Below, one piece after another: positions 8,817 through 16,548 of a DNA stretch of 64,000 nucleotides. The stretch spans positions 1 through 64,000 of the forward strand of contig CAWDVK010000018.1 in NCBI GenBank assembly GCA_963805715.1. The letters run 5' to 3'. The stretch's first letter is position 1, and every line of letters begins with the position of its first letter. The notes beneath the pieces were generated by a model. It was not told the DNA's origin. It did no database searches and saw nothing but the letters and a program-made list of their open reading frames with translations. The position numbers and the translations under genes were made by a program. The DNA is from CAWDVK01 sp963805715. Its GTDB lineage: Bacteria > Actinomycetota > Actinomycetes > Streptosporangiales > Streptosporangiaceae.

Positions 8817-9248
8817 ATGAACCGACCAGCGAGCACTGTGACAGCTGCCGCCGCGACATCCCCGCCGGGCGTGCCCGGAAGGATGCTCGCCAGTATTCCG
8901 CGGGCGGGCCCGCGCGAGGCTACCGGCGGGGAGCCGGCCGCAGGCTCAGCCGAGCTGGTCGACTACCTCGCCGCTGATCACGACCGGATTGCCGAGTGCA
9001 TCAACGATGTCGTCGTCCGCCGGATCTTCGCGGCCGGGCTGGACCTGCAGGCGGCACTGGGGCTGATCGGCGACCACCGCGGGGCCGGCAAGATCTACCA
9101 CGCCATCGACGAGCTTGACCAGGTCATCAGGGATATCCGGGACATCATCTTCGACGACAGCCCGCCTGATTCGCTGTCCTGTCGGCGGGGCGGCCGGGCG
9201 CGCGCAGTACCTGCACGCCGCGGGTCGGGTGCCAGTCCGCGGCATTGA
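8817..9248 (+). CDS. Orphan histidine-kinase dimerisation-like protein lacking the phospho-acceptor His
   Basis: 143 residues. The central part (about 45-115) reads ELVDYLAADHDRIAECINDVVVRRIFAAGLDLQAALGLIGD, then AGKIYHAIDELDQVIRDIRDIIFD. This matches the two-helix dimerisation module of DosS-type kinases, whose H-box is normally DRIARDLHDxVIQRLFAAG. Here the His is Asn (IND), and no sensory or ATPase domain follows. The protein could be a dimerising or antagonist module, since phosphotransfer is not possible at that site. The N-terminal 40 and C-terminal 30 residues are low complexity. The coding part looks conserved, so I consider it a real gene. Confidence 0.7.
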   Translation: MNRPASTVTAAAATSPPGVPGRMLASIPRAGPREATGGEPAAGSAELVDYLAADHDRIAECINDVVVRRIFAAGLDLQAALGLIGDHRGAGKIYHAIDELDQVIRDIRDIIFDDSPPDSLSCRRGGRARAVPARRGSGASPRH

Positions 9249-9650
9249 GAGCATTATCCCGTTATAGCGCGGGAATGACTCATTCCCTGGCCCGGCGGGC
9301 ACATGGTGCCACCCACGTCCTGCACTCGCTTATCTACTTCGCTCCCGAGACCGGGCAGCTGACCGGCGCCGACCTCGGGTCACGCCCGAGTTCGCTCACG
9401 CCAGCCGCGATGACCCGAGCGGTGCTGGCGGCAGGCGCCCTTCCCCGGCAGGGCGTTCTCGCCGCCTGCTGACTCCGGCCCCGCGCCGCCGGCCGGGGCG
9501 CCGCGTGATCCCCCGGTGAACCGCGGCCGCCGCCGTTACGTGACCAGCATGAGCGGCCCATGCGGCTGCCAGCCGGACTGGCCGCCTGGCCGCCGGCCGG
9601 AAGACCCGGCCGCGGCATGGCGGCGGGTCCCCGACGGAAGGAACATGCCC
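9249..9650. other. Intergenic region with a possible SCO6745-like fragment
   Basis: A short frame from ATG 9275 to 9472 begins LARRAHGATHVLHSLIYFAPETG, resembling the first helix pair of SCO6745-like proteins, then loses similarity. I regard it as a possible remnant only. The region also contains a small dyad (ATCCCGTTATAGCGCGGGAAT, about 9256-9276) and the leader of the secreted protein at 9651. Confidence 0.3.
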
Positions 9651-10778
9651 ATGCGCGCATTTCGCGCGGTCGCCCTGGCTGCTGCCAGCGCCGCCGCCGT
9701 CGCGGGAGCAGGGCTCGCGGCCACGCCGGCCTGGGCGCTGCCGAATGCACCTGGAAGCTTTATCGGCCGCTTTCACCACACCAGCAAGATCGCGTCGACG
9801 GTTCCGGGGAACGGCAACGTCAATCCGTACGGAGTGGCGGTCGTCCGGCGGAGCCAGGGCCGCCTGCACCGGGGCGATGTCCTGGTCAGCAACTTCAACA
9901 ACAAGGCGAACCTGCAGGGCACCGGCAGCACCATCGTCGAGGTCAGCCCCGGTGGCCAGGTGACCCAGTTCGCTCGCATCTCCGCGAAGAGCGGCCCGGC
10001 CGCGGGCTGCCCGGGGGGGATCGGGCTGACCACCGCCCTGGCGGTAGTGAACGGCTGGGTGATCGTCGGCAGCCTGCCGTCGAAGAACGGCCTCGCGGCA
10101 ACGTCCGCGGCCGGCTGCCTGCTGGTCCTGAACAGCCAGGGACAGGTGCGCGAGATCTTCCGCGGGCACGGCATCAACGGGCCCTGGGACATGACCGCGG
10201 TGAGCTACGGAGGACGGGCCGACCTGTTCGTGACCAACGTGCTGAACGGCACCGTCGCCGCCAAGGGCGCGGTGGTGCACCGCGGCACGGTGCTGCGGCT
10301 GACGGTCAGGTTCCGCGGCAGCCGAGCGCCGCGGCTGCTCGCGGTGACGAAGATCGGCTCGGGCTTCGCTGAGCAGACGAACGCCACCGCCTTCGTCGTC
10401 GGGCCCACCGGAGTCGGGCTCGGCTGGGGCGGCTCGCTCTACGTCGCCGACACCGGGCTGAACCGGATCACCGTGATCCGCCATGCGCTGACCCGCCAGT
10501 CGAGCGCGGGCACCGGCTCGGTCCTGACCCAGGGAGGCCGGCTCTCCTCGCCGCTCGGCCTGGCCACCGCGCCCGGCGGAGACGTCCTGACCGTCAACGG
10601 CGGCGACGGCCGGATCGTCGAGACCTCGCCGGCCGGCGTCCAGGTCGCGAGCCGCTTCCTGGACCGCTCGGGCACGCCGCCCGGCAACGGCGCGCTGTTC
10701 GGCCTGACCGTCGCACCCGGCGGATCTGGCGTCTACTACGTCGACGACGCTGCCAACACGCTCCGGCTGCTGAGCTGA
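9651..10778 (+). CDS. Secreted beta-propeller (NHL-like repeat) protein
   Basis: About 375 residues with a signal peptide (MRAFRAVALAAASAAAVAGAG then ATPAWA). Propeller blades follow: PYGVAVV, LVSNFNN, STIVEVSPGGQVTQFA, GPWDMTAV, LFVTNVLNGTV, GGSLYVADTGLNRITVI, PLGLATAPGGDVLTVNGGDGRIVE and VYYVDDAANTLRL. These are typical of NHL/SMP-30-like beta-propellers that bind ligands or partners outside the cell. The ATG at 9651 is chosen because GGAAGGA lies eight bases upstream; ATG 9645 is only two bases from it. A perfect 11-bp hairpin follows the stop. It appears monocistronic. Confidence 0.8.
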   Translation: MRAFRAVALAAASAAAVAGAGLAATPAWALPNAPGSFIGRFHHTSKIASTVPGNGNVNPYGVAVVRRSQGRLHRGDVLVSNFNNKANLQGTGSTIVEVSPGGQVTQFARISAKSGPAAGCPGGIGLTTALAVVNGWVIVGSLPSKNGLAATSAAGCLLVLNSQGQVREIFRGHGINGPWDMTAVSYGGRADLFVTNVLNGTVAAKGAVVHRGTVLRLTVRFRGSRAPRLLAVTKIGSGFAEQTNATAFVVGPTGVGLGWGGSLYVADTGLNRITVIRHALTRQSSAGTGSVLTQGGRLSSPLGLATAPGGDVLTVNGGDGRIVETSPAGVQVASRFLDRSGTPPGNGALFGLTVAPGGSGVYYVDDAANTLRLLS

Positions 10779-10784
10779 GCGCGC

Positions 10785-10817
10785 GCTCCCGCCGTGCCGC
10801 CCGATGACGGCGGGAGC
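10785..10817 (+). terminator. Hairpin terminator after the beta-propeller gene
   Basis: GCTCCCGCCGT (10785-10795) and ACGGCGGGAGC (10807-10817) form a perfect 11-bp stem with an 11-base loop, seven bases after the stop codon. There is no T-run, as usual in high-GC actinomycetes. Confidence 0.7.
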
Positions 10818-10859
10818 CCGCGGCGGACGGCCGCGCCGCAGGACCGCGTTCTGGTCCCC

Positions 10860-10996
10860 CGGCGCGGCCGGTCGTGGCCAGAGCCATCCCCGGTGTCCAG
10901 CCCGGCACCGGTCACCGCGGCCGCCCAGTCCTCGCGCAGGTCGGCCGGAACCGTGATCCGCTCGCACCGGGGCGTTGCGCCCTGGCCCCGCAGCAC
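10860..10996 (-). pseudogene. Possible SAM-dependent methyltransferase fragment
   Basis: The minus-strand frame contains ERITVPADLREDWAAAVTGAGLD. The VPADLREDWxxALxxAGFD pattern is typical of the TIGR00027-type methyltransferases of actinomycetes (Leptospira/Mycobacterium group). Nothing else of the family is present on either side, so this is at best a short relic. The rest of 10818-11212 holds only a hairpin (below). Confidence 0.35.
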
Positions 10997-11043
10997 CGCC
11001 TCCTTGGAGGCAGCGCCGCCCTGGCCCGGCAGGGCATGCGAAA

Positions 11044-11083
11044 CGGCGATGCTCCCCCGCAGTAACGCGGAGGAGCATCGCCG
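11044..11083. terminator. Strong hairpin, likely terminator for the minus-strand gene ending at 11213
   Basis: CGGCGATGCTCC (11044-11055) pairs perfectly with GGAGCATCGCCG (11072-11083). The 16-base interior CCCGCAGTAACGCGGA can pair further (CCGC/GCGG). It lies 130 bases after the stop of the secreted protein on the minus strand. Confidence 0.55.
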
Positions 11084-11212
11084 CCTGGCTAGCTGAGAGA
11101 CCGGAGCCGTCTGGCAGGTGCGCTCGGGCTCAGCACTGTGCTGGCCTGCCGCGGGGGCGGGAGGTGTTGCGCCACCGCCCGCCCCGTTAGCAGGTCCTTG
11201 CGGAACTCAGCC

Positions 11213-11920
11213 TCAGGGCGAGCCAACCTCACCCGGGAAGGCCCACCACATCTGGTTGACGTTGACGCTGCCGGTCGCGAAGGTCTCCAGCCGGTAGGTC
11301 TCGAGCTGCGGCTGAGACGCCAGGTACGGCGAGCCAGACGCGGTCAGGACCTGCGGGTCGCTGAAGTTCGTGTCCGAACCAGCGATCACCGGCACGTAGA
11401 TGCCTGAGACGATCGGGGCGTCGCGGAAGTCGAGCACCCAGATGGTCCGGGAGTCGTTACCGCACCACTGCAGGCTGACCTTCTCGCCGCTGACGGCGGT
11501 GCCCGCCGTGCCCTGGCACAGGCCCGACTCCACGCCGAGTGGCGTGAACTCGAGCTCGAAGGCCGGCATGTGGCCGTAGTGCAGGCGAAGGTTCGCGCTG
11601 ACCAGACCGAGGTTGTACAGGTGACGGACGGAGCCCTGCAGGTCGATCGTCCAGTCCTCGCCAGGGTTGTAGTTGCTGGCGTCGAACAGGTCCAGCTTGT
11701 TGCCGACGACCCACCGGGCGTTGTTGGAGTTCAGGACGAAGAACGGTCCGTAGGCCTGGGTGTACGGGTTGATGCAGGTGACGCCACATGACCAGGTCGC
11801 GTTCGGCTTCACATGGTGCGTCGCGGCACTCGCGGTACCCGCCGCCGTGAGGCCGAGCGCAGTGGTGACGGCCACACCTGCCGCCAGCCCATACAGCGCC
11901 CTCCTAACGCGGTTGCGCAT
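11213..11920 (-). CDS. Secreted protein of unknown function
   Basis: About 235 residues from ATG 11920, which has AGGAAGGA nine bases upstream. A Sec signal peptide (MRNRVRRALYGLAAGVAVTT ... AAGTASAAT) precedes a globular domain with four Cys (SCGVTC; LCQGT; QWCGND) and the segments PFFVLNSNNARWVVGNKLDLFD and PGEDWTIDLQGSVRHLYNLGLVS. These suggest a beta-rich extracellular domain, possibly lectin-like. I do not recognise a named family. It stands alone with an unusually AT-rich upstream region. Confidence 0.75.
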   Translation of the reverse strand: MRNRVRRALYGLAAGVAVTTALGLTAAGTASAATHHVKPNATWSCGVTCINPYTQAYGPFFVLNSNNARWVVGNKLDLFDASNYNPGEDWTIDLQGSVRHLYNLGLVSANLRLHYGHMPAFELEFTPLGVESGLCQGTAGTAVSGEKVSLQWCGNDSRTIWVLDFRDAPIVSGIYVPVIAGSDTNFSDPQVLTASGSPYLASQPQLETYRLETFATGSVNVNQMWWAFPGEVGSP

Positions 11921-12571
11921 GGGTAAATCCTTCCTGTCGTTTGCCGGAGCCGATTGCCTTCCTCCGTTGGCCTGGGCGGTCAAGCTCGGGGTCGGCACCG
12001 GCTGACTTCGTGCTGGCGTTTGTTGCTCTCAGTCATCCCGCCCTGCCAGTTAGTAGTTCGCACGCTACCACGAGTAGCGAAGGTATGACCTAGCGCAATC
12101 GCGTTTCTCGACACGAGTTCCATGGCATCGGCGCGTCGTGGGCTCATAAATAGCGACAAACGAGCCGGGACCCGGCGGCCGGACTTTACCAAACAGCCGG
12201 CGACACGGCCGTTATCGGTACTACTGATTGGTAACCGTCACCTAATTAGTAAGACTAAACGAAAACGATTGCGCCGACCGCGCCCGTCGGCGCCGACGGG
12301 GCCGACGGGGCCGCGCCAGGCCAGCAATAGGGCCATGACCAGGCATTCCGTCGGCCATGCGGTCGGCCGGGCAATCGGTCAGGCCGTTACTAAATCACGA
12401 GTCAGCCCATTAGCTGAATCGAGAGTCAGCCTGACCGCTGAATCGGGGCGACAGCCCGAGCATGCACCTGCCCGATTGGCCGCTGTCGTGCTAAGGTGCC
12501 CCGCCGATTAGCCGCCCCGCCCGGCCGGCGTCCGTCGCGACCTGGCCCTCGCCCGGCCGGCGGCCGGCCTT
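11921..12571. other. 650-base non-coding region, relatively AT-rich, with dyads and repeats
   Basis: No gene is supported. The part 12000-12270 has clearly lower GC than its surroundings (for example TTACTAAATC, CACCTAATTAGTAAGAC). A perfect 18-bp palindrome, CCCGTCGGCGCCGACGGG, lies at 12283-12300. Two copies of GAGTCAGCC...GCTGAATCG follow at about 12399-12420 and 12424-12446. It must contain the promoter of the minus-strand secreted gene; the flotillin gene ends at its other side. Confidence 0.5.
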
Positions 12572-13735
12572 TTAGCTGGCGCCCTGCTGCTCACTCTCAG
12601 TAGTGGCCGCAGCGGTGCCGCCGGGCAGCTCGAAGGAAGTGGCCGCGGCGCCGGCAGGCCCGGTCATATTCCGCTTGACCGACTCCAGGATGGTCAGGCC
12701 CTGGCCGACCAGGCTGGCGGCAATCTCGCTCAGCCCCTCAGCGCCATTCAGCACGCTGACATTGGCCCCGTTCAGGCCGGCCGCCGCCTCCCTGACGATC
12801 TGCGGCAGCTGGTTGATCAGCATCCGGTCCAGCGCGACGCGATCATGCGATGCCGCGGCCTCGGCCTGCAGCGTGGTCCGCTGCGCGTCAGCCTCGGCCA
12901 GGATCCGCACCTTTTCCGCCTCGGCCTCGGCCAGCTTGATCACCTCGGCGACGAGCTGGCGCTGCCGGAGCTCGGCCTGCCGGTGCGCCAGCTCGGCCTG
13001 GGCCGACAGCACCGACATCTGCGCCTGGGCCTGCGCCAGCGGGCCGGCCTGGGCCGCCTCCGCCTGCGCCTTGTCCACCTCGGCCTTGTACTGCGCCTGC
13101 ACGACGGCCGTCTGCCTCGCGTACTCGGCCTGGGCACGCGCCGACTGCTGCTGGGCCTCGGCGGCCGCCTGGTTCGCCTGGGCCTGGGCGATCTGGGCCT
13201 GCCGCTGGATCGCCGCGTTGTGCGGGGCGGCCATGGCGTCGATGTAGCCGGTGTTCATGTCATCGATGGACTGGATCTGCAGCGAGTCAACGGTCAGCCC
13301 GATCTTGGCCATCTCCGCCTTGGAACCGTCGAGGACCTCGGTGGCGAGCTTCTGCCGCTCGGTGACGATCTCCTCCACCGTCATGGAGCCGATGATCGAG
13401 CGCAGGTGTCCGGAGAATATGCGTCCCGTGAGCGTGGACATCTGGTCCTGGTCGGACAGGAATCGCTGACCTGCGTTAACGATGCTCTCCTCATCGTTGC
13501 CGACCTTGAACGCGATCACGGCCCGGACGTTGAGCGAGATGCCCTGCTTCGTGACGCAGGTCTCGGTGACCTCGGCCTCGCACATGGACAGCGTGAGGAA
13601 GTTCGTCTTCCGGATAAACGGGAGCACGAATGCGCCGTGCCCGGTAACGACCCTGAAGGGCGTGCCATTGCGCCCGTAGCTGCCGCCGGAAATCAGCATT
13701 GCCTCGTCCGGCCGCGGCACACGATAACCGAGCAT
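12572..13735 (-). CDS. Flotillin-like SPFH-domain protein
   Basis: About 387 residues from ATG 13735 (GGAG nine bases upstream). The N-terminal SPFH/band-7 domain (about 10-170) is seen in RPDEAMLISGG, FVLPFIRKTNFLTLSMCEAEV, KQGISLNVRAVIAFKVG and RSIIGSMTVEEIVTERQKLA. A long Ala/Gln/Glu-rich coiled coil (about 175-310) and a flotillin C-terminus (INQLPQIVREAAAGLNGANVSVLNG) follow. Flotillins scaffold membrane microdomains. There is no N-terminal transmembrane helix, as in true flotillins. The OB-fold NfeD-like gene lies 75 bases upstream on the same strand. The co-occurrence of hopanoids and flotillin in this window fits a lipid-domain role, but that is inference. Confidence 0.9.
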   Translation of the reverse strand: MLGYRVPRPDEAMLISGGSYGRNGTPFRVVTGHGAFVLPFIRKTNFLTLSMCEAEVTETCVTKQGISLNVRAVIAFKVGNDEESIVNAGQRFLSDQDQMSTLTGRIFSGHLRSIIGSMTVEEIVTERQKLATEVLDGSKAEMAKIGLTVDSLQIQSIDDMNTGYIDAMAAPHNAAIQRQAQIAQAQANQAAAEAQQQSARAQAEYARQTAVVQAQYKAEVDKAQAEAAQAGPLAQAQAQMSVLSAQAELAHRQAELRQRQLVAEVIKLAEAEAEKVRILAEADAQRTTLQAEAAASHDRVALDRMLINQLPQIVREAAAGLNGANVSVLNGAEGLSEIAASLVGQGLTILESVKRNMTGPAGAAATSFELPGGTAAATTESEQQGAS

Positions 13736-13809
13736 GATCCATCTCCAACTAGGGAATTCAGTACGAATGCCGAGCAAACCTGCCTAGCGATCGAGCCAAC
13801 ACATTACTC

Positions 13810-14115
13810 CTAAAACGCCCGATTACCAGGATCGTTACCAAACGGATCCAGCGGATCGGTCCACTCGCTGACGTCGACCGAGCGGCTGCCGCGCGACTCG
13901 ATGACGAGCACCGTGGTGCCCTTGGCGAGCGGGGCCGGCGACCACGCGATGAAGGCCTCGGATCCGCCCCGGATCCGGCGGACCAGTACCTCGCCGGGGC
14001 CGGCCGTCCCGCGGGTGGCGACGGTGATGACGCCGACACAGCCCACGACCGCGTCATCGCCAGCCACCAGCAGCCGCCTCTCATGCCTGCCCGTACACCG
14101 ATGCTTATTATCCAC
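13810..14115 (-). CDS. NfeD-like OB-fold protein without membrane part
   Basis: 101 residues. The core VAGDDAVVGCVGVITVATRGTAGPGEVLVRRIRGGSEAFIAWSPAPLAKGTTVLVIESRGSRSV matches the C-terminal OB-fold of NfeD proteins (G-x-x-G-x-V, then GEVxV, then G-T-x-V-xV). These usually pair with SPFH proteins. The N-terminal transmembrane region of classic NfeD is absent. The start ATG 14115 is not secure, since the first 15 residues look unstructured. The flotillin gene downstream makes the functional link. Confidence 0.75.
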   Translation of the reverse strand: MDNKHRCTGRHERRLLVAGDDAVVGCVGVITVATRGTAGPGEVLVRRIRGGSEAFIAWSPAPLAKGTTVLVIESRGSRSVDVSEWTDPLDPFGNDPGNRAF

Positions 14116-14384
14116 CGGCCACGCGCCGACGACCTCTGTTCGCCAGCGGCCCCGCTGGCTGCCGGGCCCGGCTCACCAGCGGGCCTCTTCCGCCAGCAGC
14201 AGACTGCTCACCAGCAGCTCTCAAGATCGCGGCGGCCCGCGGAATAGCCGGCAGGCCGGGAGTGTTGCCAGCTACTGCCGGTGCGCCTGAGTCCCCCGGG
14301 CCGCATCTACCGCCTTCGCGGAATACCGTCCGGCTGGAGCCGCGATGTGCCACTCGCCGTGAGGCGACCACGCACCGGTCTGGG

Positions 14385-14418
14385 AACGCCCCCGAGAGCA
14401 TCCGCTCGAGGGGGCGTT
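14385..14418 (-). terminator. Hairpin terminator downstream of the BtuF-like gene
   Basis: AACGCCCCC (14385-14393) pairs with GGGGGCGTT (14410-14418) around a 16-base loop. It lies downstream of the minus-strand gene ending at 14538, past the 13-bp repeat array. The remainder of 14116-14384 shows no gene. Confidence 0.55.
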
Positions 14419-14424
14419 GTCATG

Positions 14425-14537
14425 CCCGGACGGCCAGCCCGGACGGCCAGCCCGGACGGCCAGCCCGGACGGCCAGCCCGGACGGCCAGCCCGGACGGCC
14501 AGCCCGGACGGCCAGCCCGGACGGCCAGCCCGGACGG
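14425..14537. repeat. 13-bp tandem repeat, 8.7 copies
   Basis: CCCGGACGGCCAG is repeated eight times without error (14425-14528), followed by a 9-base partial copy. The array ends exactly at the stop codon (14538-14540) of the minus-strand metal-receptor gene. The length is not a multiple of three and the array lies outside that gene. It is a minisatellite, not a CRISPR, because it has no spacers. Confidence 0.95.
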
Positions 14538-15356
14538 CTAGCGCAGCCGGGCGGCATCCAGCTGGCGTCCCAGCACCGCGGGCGCTTCGGCCAGCGAGGG
14601 GCCGTACCAGGTCAGGTGCCGCCCGCTGACCAGTGCGGTCCGGACGCCGGGAAAGGCCTCGGGACCGTCCGAGGCACTGAACGGGTACGGCTCATCCGGC
14701 AGCACGACCAGATCGGCGCCGGCTGCACGGAGTTCCTCGATGCCGATCCGCGGGTACCTGTCCGGGTGGCCGGCGTACACGTTCGTCACGCCGAGCCGGG
14801 CCAGCAGGTCGCCGGCGAAGGTGCTGCGGCCCAGCACCATCCAGGGTCGGCGCCAGATCGGCGCGATGGCGGTCACGCCGGGCCGATCGGGCACGTGCTG
14901 CCAGGCGACAGCCGCCCGGTCCAGCCAGGCCGGCCGCGGGAGCTGGCATCCCTCGGTCAGCATCCGGCCCAGCGAGGCCAGCGCCTCCGGCAGGTCCCGG
15001 ATCCTGGTCACCCACACCGGGACGCCGCGACCGCGAAGCTCGTCGAGATCAGGCAGCCTGTTCTCCTCCTCGTTGGCGAGCACCAGGTCGGGCGCCAGGG
15101 CCGCGACCCTGGCCACGTCCGGGTTCTTGGTGCCGCCGATGCGGGTGACGGCCAGGCCGGGCGGCTGCGAGCACCAGTTCGTGGCTCCGGCCAGCAGGCC
15201 GGGCGCGGTGGCCGCGACCGACTCGGTCAGCGACGGGACGAGCGACACCACGCGCCGGACCTCGCCCGGCACCCGCACCGCCAGCCCCAGGTCATCCACG
15301 CAGGCAGCTCGCCCTGCCTGCCCACCGGGCTGCCCCAGCAGTTCCTGCTCCGTCAT
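14538..15356 (-). CDS. Helical-backbone metal receptor (BtuF/TroA-like), cytosolic form
   Basis: About 272 residues. EVRRVVSLVPSLTESVAAT opens a BtuF-type domain, followed by TRIGGTKNPDVARVAALAPDLVLANEEENR, LDELRGRGVPVWVTRIRDLPEAL and AGDLLARLGVTNVYAG. This class III substrate-binding fold receives cobalamin, haem or iron-siderophores. No signal peptide or lipobox is visible, so it may act in the cytosol. ATG 15356 is preferred over 15386 because GGAG lies six bases before its AGAGG spacer. It is divergent from a siderophore-interacting protein gene, which suggests iron or corrinoid handling. Confidence 0.75.
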   Translation of the reverse strand: MTEQELLGQPGGQAGRAACVDDLGLAVRVPGEVRRVVSLVPSLTESVAATAPGLLAGATNWCSQPPGLAVTRIGGTKNPDVARVAALAPDLVLANEEENRLPDLDELRGRGVPVWVTRIRDLPEALASLGRMLTEGCQLPRPAWLDRAAVAWQHVPDRPGVTAIAPIWRRPWMVLGRSTFAGDLLARLGVTNVYAGHPDRYPRIGIEELRAAGADLVVLPDEPYPFSASDGPEAFPGVRTALVSGRHLTWYGPSLAEAPAVLGRQLDAARLR

Positions 15357-15424
15357 CCTCTGCTCCGCGATCGTCCTGGCCATCATTCAACCCGGTGACT
15401 CGACTGCCGCCCGGTCGGGGCCGG

Positions 15425-15500
15425 CGGTTCGGGGTGCGGGCGGCGGTTCGGGGTGCGGGCGGCGGTTCGGGGTGCGGGCGGCGGTTCGGGGTGCGGGCGC
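15425..15500. repeat. 19-bp tandem repeat, four copies, in a divergent promoter region
   Basis: CGGTTCGGGGTGCGGGCGG occurs four times (the last copy ends in C). The array sits between the divergent metal-receptor and siderophore-interacting protein genes, where both promoters must lie, about 100 bases before the latter's start. Confidence 0.9.
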
Positions 15501-15600
15501 CCGGTGGCTCGGTGGGCGGCCTGCGGCGTCGCGTAATCTGAGCTTTTCGTGCCGTGCGGGTGCTCAGGCAGGCCCGCGATCGAAAGGCTGGACTCCTCTC

Positions 15601-16395
15601 GTGACCGACGCATTGCCGCAAGCCGTGCGGGCGACGCTGGACGACCCGTTCGCCCAGCTGTCCGGACCGCTGGCCGGCACTCGCCAGCTCCACCTGGAGG
15701 TTGTCAGCACGCAGCTGCTGACCCCGCATATGCAGCGCATTGAGCTGACCGCTCCGGAGCTCGACGGCTTCCGCTATGCGCCGGGGCAGGACGTCATGCT
15801 GCTCGTCGGCGCCGAGGGCAGCAGGCCGGTCCGGCGCCGTTATACGATCCGGCATCTCGACGCCCGCCTGCAGCTGCTCACCCTGGACATCGTCCGGCAC
15901 GGCGACGGCCCCGGCGAGCGCTGGGTGCGCTCGGCTCAGCCCGGAGACCGGGTCGAGGGAATCGGCCCGCGCGGGAAGATAACCCCGTCCCCGTCCGCTG
16001 ACTGGCACCTGTTCATCGGCGACGAGTCGGCCGTGCCGGCCATCTTCGCCATGACCGAGTTGCTGCCGGGCGACTCGGTGGCGACGCTGGTCCTGGAGGT
16101 GCCCGGGCCCGACGACGAGCAGGACCTGGTCGCCGCGGCCCGCGCCAGGGTCAGCTGGCTGCACCGGATCGGCGGGCAGCCAGGCGACCCGGCTGCGCTC
16201 GTCGCGGAGGCGGCCGAGGTGGAACTGCCGCCGGGCGCGGGCCACGCCTACCTGCTCGGGGAGGCCTCAGTGGTCCTGCGGCTGCGCGAGGTGCTGGCCG
16301 GGCGGGGCCTGCCGGAAGCCCAGATGTCGCCCAAGGCCTACTGGGGCCGCGGCCGCGCGAACGCCGGTCACGGCGAGCCCGCCAGGGACGCCTAG
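15601..16395 (+). CDS. Siderophore-interacting protein (ferric-siderophore reductase, SIP)
   Basis: 264 residues. An FAD-binding part (LLTPHMQRIELTAPELDGFRYAPGQDVMLLV, then RRRYTIRHLD, the R-x-Y-T/S FAD motif) is followed by DIVRHGDGPGERWVRSAQPGDRVEGIGPRG. The NAD(P)H-binding C-terminal domain has FIGDESAVPAIFAMTELLPG and YLLGEASVVLRLREVLAGRGLPEAQMSPKAYWGRGRAN. SIP enzymes reduce Fe(III)-siderophores to release iron in the cytosol. GTG 15601 fits the family's start. The divergent BtuF-like gene supports an iron-uptake context. Upstream frames to 14740 are read-through of the neighbouring antisense strand. Confidence 0.9.
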   Translation: MTDALPQAVRATLDDPFAQLSGPLAGTRQLHLEVVSTQLLTPHMQRIELTAPELDGFRYAPGQDVMLLVGAEGSRPVRRRYTIRHLDARLQLLTLDIVRHGDGPGERWVRSAQPGDRVEGIGPRGKITPSPSADWHLFIGDESAVPAIFAMTELLPGDSVATLVLEVPGPDDEQDLVAAARARVSWLHRIGGQPGDPAALVAEAAEVELPPGAGHAYLLGEASVVLRLREVLAGRGLPEAQMSPKAYWGRGRANAGHGEPARDA

Positions 16396-16407
16396 CAAGA
16401 GTCAGCG

Positions 16408-16530
16408 GATCTTCGGCCAGCCCGCCAGCCCGGCCAGCCCGCCATCCCGGCCAGCCCGGCCAGCCCGCCATCCCGGCCAGCCCGCCATCCCGGCCAGCCC
16501 GCCATCCCGGCCAGCCCGGGCCTCCCAGCC
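16408..16530. repeat. Imperfect GC-rich repeats between convergent genes
   Basis: Units of the form CCAGCCCG and CCATCCCGG alternate between the SIP gene (+) and the PrsW gene (-). The reading is of decayed 13-17 bp tandem copies. No hairpin with a clear stem stands out. Confidence 0.7.
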
Positions 16531-16548
16531 TGCCCGTGGCGCGGCTCG

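Noticed and set aside
8486..8836. 116-residue minus-strand frame
   Set aside because: No family or start signal; lies in the divergent intergenic region.
9396..11078. 560-residue minus-strand frame opposite the beta-propeller gene
   Set aside because: Antisense composition, no family; the plus-strand gene has a signal peptide, ribosome binding site and terminator.
12122..12511. 129-residue plus-strand frame in the AT-rich gap
   Set aside because: Composition follows the repeats and palindrome; no ribosome binding site or family.
14425..14537. CRISPR array at the 13-bp repeats
   Set aside because: There are no spacers; units are directly adjacent, and no cas gene is present in the window.
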